Shown here piece by piece: positions 25,194 to 30,499 of a stretch of 36,876 nucleotides of DNA. This stretch comes from Promethearchaeota archaeon (GTDB taxonomy: Archaea; Asgardarchaeota; Lokiarchaeia; Sigyniarchaeales; SOKP01): positions 1 through 36,876 of the forward strand of contig RDOE01000033.1 of the NCBI GenBank assembly GCA_011364975.1, written 5' to 3'. The notes beneath the pieces were generated by a model that saw only the letters and a program-made list of their open reading frames with translations, searched no databases and was not told the DNA's origin. Each line of letters opens with the position of its first letter. Positions within the stretch are counted from its first letter, which is position 1. Made by a program: the position numbers and the translations under genes.

Positions 25194-25259
25194 ATGAACA
25201 AAAATCTATCTAATTCAATACAATTCAAAAATACGAATCATAATAATATTGTAATCTGA
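25194..25259 (+). CDS. Possible 21-residue micro-ORF upstream of gdhA
   Basis: ATG at 25194 preceded by AAGGGAG with about seven bases of spacing, stop TGA at 25257-25259, and a 6-bp hairpin five bases later. The peptide is Asn-rich (7 of 21 residues). In DNA this AT-rich such a frame can arise by chance, so a coding or leader-peptide role is speculative. The Shine-Dalgarno is the best argument for it. Confidence 0.25.
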   Translation: MNKNLSNSIQFKNTNHNNIVI

Positions 25260-25264
25260 ATTAT

Positions 25265-25282
25265 TTCCCATCTTTTTGGGAA
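25265..25282 (+). other. Short hairpin after the micro-ORF
   Basis: TTCCCA and TGGGAA pair around a 6-base loop. No T-run follows at once, so it is not a clear terminator. Confidence 0.35.
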
Positions 25283-25353
25283 TTTCCGAATTCTTTTCGC
25301 TCAATTACCTTGATCGTAGAATTGGGTTCGACATATTTATAATCAATAATTAA

Positions 25354-25364
25354 CATATATAAAA
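25354..25364 (+). promoter_or_regulatory. TATA box, probable gdhA promoter
   Basis: CATATATAAAA lies about 80 bases before the gdhA Shine-Dalgarno, which would leave a leader of roughly 65 bases. Confidence 0.4.
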
Positions 25365-25442
25365 TTAGATACGTTAAATTATTAAATTTAATAAAAGAAA
25401 GCATAAACGAATATTATTCGATTAACTTGTTATAAATAGATA

Positions 25443-25449
25443 GGAGGAG
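25443..25449 (+). promoter_or_regulatory. Shine-Dalgarno GGAGGAG for an apparent AUU/AUA start of gdhA
   Basis: This strong site is followed in frame by ATT (25453), ATT (25456) and ATA (25459). The next conventional start, ATG at 25546, is about 97 bases away, too far to be served by it. Confidence 0.65.
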
Positions 25450-25455
25450 TCTATT

Positions 25456-26775
25456 ATTATAGAAAAAGTTGCAGTTTTAACTGAAGAAATTACGGGGCCT
25501 AAAAAGGTTAAAAAAGAATCCAAAGTAGATATAAACCCGTACGAAATGGCCAAAAGACAGATAGATATTGTAGCAAAAGAGATGGGTTTAGATGATAATA
25601 TTAAAAAATATCTTCAACGAGTTGAACGTTGCTTAATAGTTTCGATACCAATACTGATGGACAATGGTAAACTTGAAATGTTTGAAGGGTATAGAGTTCA
25701 TCATTCAACCATTCGGGGTCCTGGTAAGGGAGGAATTCGATATGCACCAAATGTTACACTTGATGAAGTTAAGGCATTAGCAACTTGGATGACACTTAAA
25801 TGTAGTCTTTTAAATTTACCTTTAGGGGGCGCTAAAGGTGGAGTTTGTGTGGATCCCACAAGGTTATCAAGGACTGAATTAGAAAAGATAACTCGGAGAT
25901 TTACTTCTGAAATTTTGAATATTATTGGTCCAGATATTGATATCCCGGCACCAGATGTCAATACGAATCCTCAAATTATGGCATGGATCATGGACACTTA
26001 CTCAATGAATAAGGGGAGATCTATTCCTGGAGTGGTTACAGGGAAACCTATAGAGATAGGGGGGTCAGTTGGGCGAGAATCAGCGACAGGAATGGGTTTA
26101 TATTACGTACTTGATGCTTTATGTAGTAGAGAAAACCTTGATCTTAAATCTCAGAAAGTTGTAGTTCAAGGATTTGGTAATGTTGGAGGAACAATCGCTA
26201 AAATACTCTTTGAAAAAGGGGTTAAAATAATAGCAATATCGGACATTAGTGGAGGATTATATAATAAAGATGGATTAGATATCAAAAGTTTGTTAGAATG
26301 GAGAGATAATAAACATCTATTAAAAGATTATGATAATGATAATTATGTTTATATCAATAATGACGAGGTATTAGAGATAAAATGTGATATTCTAATTCCA
26401 GCTGCTTTAGAGAATCAAATTCATAAAGCAAATGCAGATAATATAGAATGTAAAATAATATTAGAAGGAGCTAATGGTCCAACTACTCCAGAAGCAGATG
26501 AGATTTTACAGAATAAAGGGATTATTGTAGTTCCAGATATCTTAGCTAATGCAGGTGGAGTTTGTGTATCTTATTTTGAATATATTCAGGATATTCATAG
26601 TTATTTTTGGAAATTAGACAGAATTAATCAAGAACTTAAAAATATAATGGTAAATACCTTTGAAGAAGTTTATAATTTAGCAATAGAGAAGAATTTGACT
26701 TTAAGGATTGCTGCTTATATTATTTCTATCTCTCGATTAGAAAAAGCGATTGAATTGCGAGGAATTTTTCCTTAA
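25456..26775 (+). CDS. gdhA: Glutamate dehydrogenase (Glu/Leu/Phe/Val dehydrogenase family)
   Basis: 409 residues from the ATG at 25546, about 439 from the ATT at 25456. It oxidises glutamate to 2-oxoglutarate plus ammonia, or the reverse. From the ATG, catalytic-region lysines are in KGGIRY (61-66), TLK (Lys85) and GGAKGG (94-99). The dinucleotide motif GFGNVG is at 209-214, and 'ILANAGGVCVSYFE' is near the C-terminus. The family's N-terminal 'NP(Y/F)EM' motif lies just upstream of the ATG and is completed by it, so translation must start earlier. No ATG, GTG or TTG exists in frame back to the stop at 25441-25443, while a GGAGG site precedes ATT codons. A T-rich terminator follows. The next gene is convergent and encodes a REC-Lrp regulator. 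Confidence 0.95.
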   Translation: MIEKVAVLTEEITGPKKVKKESKVDINPYEMAKRQIDIVAKEMGLDDNIKKYLQRVERCLIVSIPILMDNGKLEMFEGYRVHHSTIRGPGKGGIRYAPNVTLDEVKALATWMTLKCSLLNLPLGGAKGGVCVDPTRLSRTELEKITRRFTSEILNIIGPDIDIPAPDVNTNPQIMAWIMDTYSMNKGRSIPGVVTGKPIEIGGSVGRESATGMGLYYVLDALCSRENLDLKSQKVVVQGFGNVGGTIAKILFEKGVKIIAISDISGGLYNKDGLDIKSLLEWRDNKHLLKDYDNDNYVYINNDEVLEIKCDILIPAALENQIHKANADNIECKIILEGANGPTTPEADEILQNKGIIVVPDILANAGGVCVSYFEYIQDIHSYFWKLDRINQELKNIMVNTFEEVYNLAIEKNLTLRIAAYIISISRLEKAIELRGIFP

Positions 26776-26799
26776 TTTTTTTATATTTTTTTCCTTTTA
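26776..26799 (+). terminator. Oligo-T terminator after gdhA
   Basis: Directly after the stop codon come T-tracts of seven, seven and four bases within 24 bases. Confidence 0.6.
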
Positions 26800-26880
26800 T
26801 ATCCAAATTGAGTGAACAGAATATTTTCCTTCTGTAATGATAAAATTATGTTTGAGTAACTCAAAACTCCATTACCTTTA

Positions 26881-27747
26881 TTATTGGATTTTAAACTTGA
26901 TTTTATGAGTCATTTTGAAAATATCAATAAAGCTTGATACATTCATTTCCTGCCGGATTCCTTCTATAGATTTTAATTTCTCATTTATAAATCTCCATAA
27001 CTCTTTTTCATCTTGAGCTATAATTTGAAGAATTATATTATATTCTCCTGCTGAAGACGCTATTAGTTGAATTTCATCAAATTCTGCTAATTTTTTAGAG
27101 ACCTGATTTATTTTCAGGGGATCAACAGAAAGACCAACTATTGCTATAGTATTATATCCTACTTTAAATGGATCTACAAATGTATCAAATTCTTGAATAA
27201 TCCCTTCATTTAACATACTCTGAACGCGATTATGGATAGTGCTGGCTGCTAAGCCAACTTTGTTACTTATTTCTTTATATGATATCTTGTAATTTTCCTG
27301 TAAAATGTTTAAAATTAATTTATCTTTTTCATCTATTCCCAATTGATATTTATCTTCGACGATTTTCGGCTTAATTTTATGACGCTCAATTGCATATAAG
27401 ATCGCTCTGGTTAAAATGGATTGATTAATTTCTCCTTTAACTAAATAATCTTGGAATCCTTTTTTGAGAGAATTTAGAGCAATTTCCTTGTCATCTAATC
27501 CCGTTAAAACAATAATTGGGATTTTAGAAGTGAGATCGATAAGATTTTCAAGTGTTGACTGTTTATCACTATCTGGAAGGGTTAAATCTAGCAAAATTAT
27601 GTTAAACTGTTTTTTCTCAAGTCGGTCTAGACCTTCAGAAAGTCGATTATAAGATTCTAAATCATATAAAAAACCTGGTGATTTTTTTAATAATTCTTCT
27701 ATAAGACGAACATCAGCTTTATTATCTTCAATTAATAAAATATTCAA
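26881..27747 (-). CDS. Response regulator receiver fused to Lrp/AsnC-type regulator
   Basis: 288 residues in three parts. Residues 1-122 are a CheY-like receiver: acidic pair Glu7/Asp8, phospho-acceptor Asp54 in LLDLTLPD, Thr in VLTG and Lys104 in DYLVKG. Residues 137-190 are an Lrp/AsnC winged HTH opening with 'GIDEKDKLILNIL', with a recognition helix around 'LAASTIHNRVQSML'. Residues 195-275 match the RAM effector domain ('VGLSVDPLKINQVSKKLAEF ... SSAGEYNIILQI'). Phosphorylation and an amino-acid-like ligand could thus both act on one DNA-binding protein. TTG start. A histidine kinase gene diverges upstream, and glutamate dehydrogenase is convergent 105 bases away. The amino-acid link is inference from the Lrp family. 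Confidence 0.88.
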   Translation of the reverse strand: MNILLIEDNKADVRLIEELLKKSPGFLYDLESYNRLSEGLDRLEKKQFNIILLDLTLPDSDKQSTLENLIDLTSKIPIIVLTGLDDKEIALNSLKKGFQDYLVKGEINQSILTRAILYAIERHKIKPKIVEDKYQLGIDEKDKLILNILQENYKISYKEISNKVGLAASTIHNRVQSMLNEGIIQEFDTFVDPFKVGYNTIAIVGLSVDPLKINQVSKKLAEFDEIQLIASSAGEYNIILQIIAQDEKELWRFINEKLKSIEGIRQEMNVSSFIDIFKMTHKIKFKIQ

Positions 27748-28159
27748 CTTTGAGCTTACGATAAGTATACACCTTGAACTGATTCTTCTTCAAGATATTA
27801 AAATATAAGTATCTTTTAACTGAATAATATTCGTTTTTCTATATAAATCCTATATCATTAATCCATATAGATTGTTGTTTTTAGAAATTTTTTCAAATAT
27901 AGTCTAAACAATTTTTGTTCGATTTAAGCAATAAAAAATGAAAATTCATCTATAGATTGGAGCAATTTATTATTTTTATTCGGCAATTTCAAAATAATAG
28001 CCGATAAGATTTTAATAATTCACAACTTTCACTATGATATTTAAATATATAATTTCACTTGAATAACTAAAGGACTATTTACATATCCTTTATATTAGCA
28101 TAAATAATTTTGATATATAGAATCGATATTTTCTTAGAGATATATGAGTTAAGTGATAA
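27748..28159. other. Divergent promoter region between REC-Lrp and histidine kinase genes
   Basis: 412 AT-rich bases without a convincing frame. Several TATA-like runs are present, for example around 28045-28055 for the kinase side, but none stands out. A weak 5-bp inverted repeat (TCGGC/GCCGA) lies near 27980-28003. Confidence 0.5.
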
Positions 28160-29221
28160 ATGAAATTCAAATTTGAAGATGAAAGAATAAGAGTTTTTAT
28201 AATTATTATTTTAATCATTATTTCTTGTATATTAATTTATTATTTTGAAATTGTTCTTGGAACTACGCTCCTAATTGCCCTATTTTTTTATCTTCCTTCA
28301 ATTTTAGCTTGTATATGGTGGAATAAAAAAGGCATAACCGTACCTTGCTTTCTCTCCGTAATATTAATAATTTTTCATCTAATTCAAGATCCAAATATAT
28401 TCAGCCCTGTTACCATTAACAACTTATTAAGAGCCTTCTCGTTAATAATTGTCGGGACAGTAGTTGCATTATTATCAGAGCAACTTTCAAATAGAGAATA
28501 TGAGTTAAACGATATAATTGAGGATCTAAAACGTTCTAATGAAGATCTACAACAATTTGCATATGTAGCATCTCATGATCTACAAGAACCGTTAAGAGCA
28601 ATAACAAGCTTTTCTCAACTCCTAGAAGAGAAGTACCAGGATAAGATAGATAAGGATGGTAAAGAATTTCTTTATTTTATTACGGATGGTGCTAAAAAAA
28701 TGAATAATTTGATCAAAGATTTACTATTATATTCAAGAATTACTACCCATGCTCAGCCACCTACTCCAAACAACCTTGAGATCATATTAAAAGATGCCTT
28801 ATTTAATTTACATGAAGCTATAAAAGAAAGTGGTGCAACTATCACCTATGATAAATTACCAATCTTAACCGTGGACAAGACTCAATTTCTACAATTATTT
28901 CAGAATTTTGTAAGTAATGCTATAAAGTTTAGACGAGAAGAACCTCCTAAAATACATATTAGGGCAGAACTTGTTAATAATGAATGGTTATTTTCAATAA
29001 AAGATAATGGCATTGGAATTGAATCGAAATATTTTGACCGGCTTTATAACATCTTTTATCGCCTCCATACAAAAGAAGAATATCCCGGAACAGGAATAGG
29101 ATTACCAATTTGTAAAAAAATAGTTCAGCGATATGGTGGAAAAGTATGGGTGGAATCAGAACTTGGGAAGGGATCTACATTTTATTTTACAATTCCGATT
29201 AAAAAGTTAAAAACTAGCTAA
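28160..29221 (+). CDS. Membrane sensor histidine kinase
   Basis: 353 residues. Four hydrophobic segments lie in the first 110 residues with very short loops, so the sensor is within the membrane and there is no extracellular domain. A short coil leads to the HisKA domain with phospho-acceptor His139 in SHDLQEPLR. The HATPase has the N box 'NFVSNAIKF', the G1 box 'DNGIGIE' and the G2 box 'GTGIGLPICKKIV'. The 'HDLQEPLR' form is typical of phytochrome-like kinases that partner with small Rcp1-type regulators, and exactly such a regulator follows 15 bases later. It autophosphorylates and passes phosphate to that protein and possibly to the divergent REC-Lrp protein. The signal is unknown. Confidence 0.95.
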   Translation: MKFKFEDERIRVFIIIILIIISCILIYYFEIVLGTTLLIALFFYLPSILACIWWNKKGITVPCFLSVILIIFHLIQDPNIFSPVTINNLLRAFSLIIVGTVVALLSEQLSNREYELNDIIEDLKRSNEDLQQFAYVASHDLQEPLRAITSFSQLLEEKYQDKIDKDGKEFLYFITDGAKKMNNLIKDLLLYSRITTHAQPPTPNNLEIILKDALFNLHEAIKESGATITYDKLPILTVDKTQFLQLFQNFVSNAIKFRREEPPKIHIRAELVNNEWLFSIKDNGIGIESKYFDRLYNIFYRLHTKEEYPGTGIGLPICKKIVQRYGGKVWVESELGKGSTFYFTIPIKKLKTS

Positions 29222-29236
29222 AGAGTCTGATAAACA

Positions 29237-29677
29237 ATGGTTGAACAAAAGTTAAATGATTTTGAAATTTTACTGGTAGAGGATAATACCGCAGATATTC
29301 GCCTCACTCAGGAAGCAATACAGAAGAGTACAATTACTAGCCATCTAAATGTAGTAAAGGATGGAGTTGAAGCAATTAACTATTTAAAAAGAATCGGAAA
29401 ATATTCTAAAGTAAAACGTCCTGATTTGATCTTTTTAGATTTAAACTTACCTAAAAAAGGCGGATTAGAGGTTTTAAGTGAAATTAAGCAAGATACAGAT
29501 TTAAGACGAATTCCCGTAGTAATTTTAACTATTTCGGCTAATGAAGAAGATTTAATTAAAGCTTATAATTTCCATGCTAATTGTTTTATAAATAAACCAT
29601 TAGACATTAAGGAATTCTATACAATTATGGAATTTATTTGTATCTATTGGTTTAAAATTGTAAAACTTGCAAGATAA
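29237..29677 (+). CDS. Stand-alone response regulator (Rcp1/CheY-like)
   Basis: 146 residues, a single receiver domain with Glu15/Asp16, phospho-acceptor Asp68 in LIFLDLNLP, Thr98 in VVILT and Lys120 in INKPLD. The long insertion 'KRIGKYSKVKRPDLI' before the acceptor and 'KKGGLEVL' after it are features of Rcp1-type regulators. There is no output domain, so it acts by protein contact. It is co-transcribed with the kinase (15-base gap). Confidence 0.95.
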   Translation: MVEQKLNDFEILLVEDNTADIRLTQEAIQKSTITSHLNVVKDGVEAINYLKRIGKYSKVKRPDLIFLDLNLPKKGGLEVLSEIKQDTDLRRIPVVILTISANEEDLIKAYNFHANCFINKPLDIKEFYTIMEFICIYWFKIVKLAR

Positions 29678-29691
29678 TAATTAAAAAAGAT

Positions 29692-29919
29692 TTAACTTTT
29701 AACTATTTCAATAAGTCTTTTAATAGTTTTTAAATATTCTTTATTTTCTGCTTTAGGTTCATTACACTTGTCAATAGGATTACAATTCCATGGTCGAGAG
29801 ACACGATCTCGTTCCCAAATTATCCCATGGCAAATTTCATTAGTTTCACAAGAATGATATATTTTTCGGCCTAATGAATACTCTATCCCACATTCTGGAC
29901 ATTTAACCATATAATTCAT
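29692..29919 (-). CDS. Small zinc-ribbon-like protein
   Basis: 75 residues. CPEC at 7-10 is followed by 'HSCETNEIC' (Cys24 and Cys30) and two more Cys in 'NCNPIDKC' (46 and 52), enough for one or two zinc sites. The C-terminal 20 residues are a basic helix. An AAAGGAGAT Shine-Dalgarno sits about seven bases before the ATG, which supports real translation. It is convergent with the response regulator gene, 14 bases apart. No family was recognised; a nucleic-acid or protein-binding adaptor is possible. Confidence 0.65.
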   Translation of the reverse strand: MNYMVKCPECGIEYSLGRKIYHSCETNEICHGIIWERDRVSRPWNCNPIDKCNEPKAENKEYLKTIKRLIEIVKS

Positions 29920-30001
29920 CTTATTATCTCCTTTTAAGAATAATATTCAATTCTAATTTTAAATAGAATTTTAAATAATACTAAGTTCTACACTTTAATA
30001 T

Positions 30002-30037
30002 ATGGAGTTCATTTTATTTAAATTTATTGAACTCCAT
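30002..30037. repeat. Perfect 10-bp inverted repeat, 16-base spacer
   Basis: ATGGAGTTCA at 30002-30011 and TGAACTCCAT at 30028-30037. It lies about 80-120 bases upstream of the small zinc-ribbon gene on the minus strand, and no gene ends here, so an operator or RNA leader hairpin is more likely than a terminator. Confidence 0.5.
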
Positions 30038-30283
30038 TCGGTAACATGATTTGATAATGTATAGAATTCGGCGTGGTATAATATTTTATGAATTAACTTC
30101 ATCGTAGATGATCAGTTAAATAATTTTGTCTTAATTTTCAGGTTATATTCATATCTTCATTTTGGTTTAAAAGAATTACTTTGAAATTTAGCCTAGCAAC
30201 AATTAATTATAGTGGTATTTACATAAAGATCAAATTTACTACATTCTTGTTAGTTCTTAAGAAAAAGCATAAAACATAAATTA

Positions 30284-30293
30284 CTATATAAAT
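30284..30293 (+). promoter_or_regulatory. TATA box of the tRNA-Tyr gene
   Basis: CTATATAAAT lies 26-35 bases before the first tRNA base, with an A-rich BRE-like stretch just upstream. This fits the usual archaeal spacing to a start a few bases before the tRNA. Confidence 0.6.
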
Positions 30294-30356
30294 TCATTAA
30301 TACAATTACTGTAAAATACCCCCCATAGCTCAGTTGGTCAGAGCGCGCGGCTGTAG

Positions 30357-30404
30357 ATAATATCGCGCAACGAGGCATAAGCCCATGAAGTTGCGTCAGC
30401 CGAT
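30357..30404 (+). other. tRNA-Tyr intron 1 (anticodon loop, 37/38)
   Basis: 48 bases at the canonical archaeal position. Inside are a 6-bp stem (CGCAAC 30366-30371 with GTTGCG 30390-30395) and a small inner GGC/GCC hairpin. The central helix of a bulge-helix-bulge is imperfect with these ends, and GGCTG (30349-30353) can instead pair with CAGCC (30397-30401), so exact ends are inferred from the mature tRNA fold. Confidence 0.8.
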
Positions 30405-30426
30405 ACCGTGAGGTCCCCGGCTCAAA

Positions 30427-30455
30427 TTTACGTTTCATATTGAAAGTGATGAGGA
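30427..30455 (+). other. tRNA-Tyr intron 2 (T-loop, 59/60)
   Basis: 29 bases. The exon CTCA (30421-30424) pairs with intron TGAG (30450-30453) as a 4-bp central helix. It is flanked by 3-base bulges AAT (30425-30427) and GAT (30454-30456), with the T-stem outside and an intron stem (TTAC/GTGA with a G-U pair, then TTTC/GAAA) inside. Cutting after the second base of each bulge restores a seven-base T-loop. Confidence 0.88.
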
Positions 30456-30471
30456 TCCGGGAGGGGGGACT

Positions 30472-30478
30472 AATTTTT
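30472..30478 (+). terminator. Short oligo-T after tRNA-Tyr
   Basis: A T6 run follows within ten bases of the tRNA 3' end, the usual archaeal stop signal for a single tRNA gene. Confidence 0.45.
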
Positions 30479-30499
30479 TAAAATTTAAAAAAAGTGAAG

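Larger units (their letters stand above)
24967..25455. other. Intergenic region between E2 and gdhA with possible leader elements
   Basis: It carries the E2 promoter region, a 17-base palindrome (25108-25124), a 22-codon frame with a good Shine-Dalgarno (25194-25259), a hairpin (25265-25282), a TATA box (25354-25364) and the Shine-Dalgarno of gdhA (25443-25449). No conserved RNA was recognised. Confidence 0.5.
29920..30318. other. Intergenic region before tRNA-Tyr
   Basis: 399 AT-rich bases with a 10-bp inverted repeat (30002-30037) and the tRNA promoter (30284-30293). No coding frame or further RNA gene was recognised. Confidence 0.5.
30319..30469 (+). tRNA. tRNA-Tyr (GUA) with two introns
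   Basis: The exons fold into a 74-base tRNA: acceptor CCCCCC with GGGGGG (30463-30468), D-stem GCTC/GAGC, anticodon stem CGCGG/CCGTG (one G-U pair), anticodon GTA at 30353-30355, a five-base variable loop and T-stem CCCGG/CCGGG. G15-C48, G18, G19, T55 and C56 are in place. C1-G72 with discriminator A is the archaeal/eukaryotic tyrosine identity set. The first intron interrupts the anticodon loop after position 37, the second the T-loop between 59 and 60. Position 7:66 is an A-A mismatch and position 54 is C rather than the usual T. CCA is not encoded. Confidence 0.93.

Noticed and set aside
27976..28004. Inverted repeat TCGGC/GCCGA before the histidine kinase gene
   Set aside because: Only five pairs with a long spacer in AT-rich DNA; it could be chance.
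29692..29919. RING-type E3 for the E1/E2 pair
   Set aside because: The Cys spacing of the small zinc-ribbon protein does not fit the C3HC4 or C4 RING pattern and it is too short.
30250..30438. A 62-residue open frame on the minus strand
   Set aside because: It is antisense to the tRNA-Tyr gene and reads through both introns; the tRNA explains the sequence.
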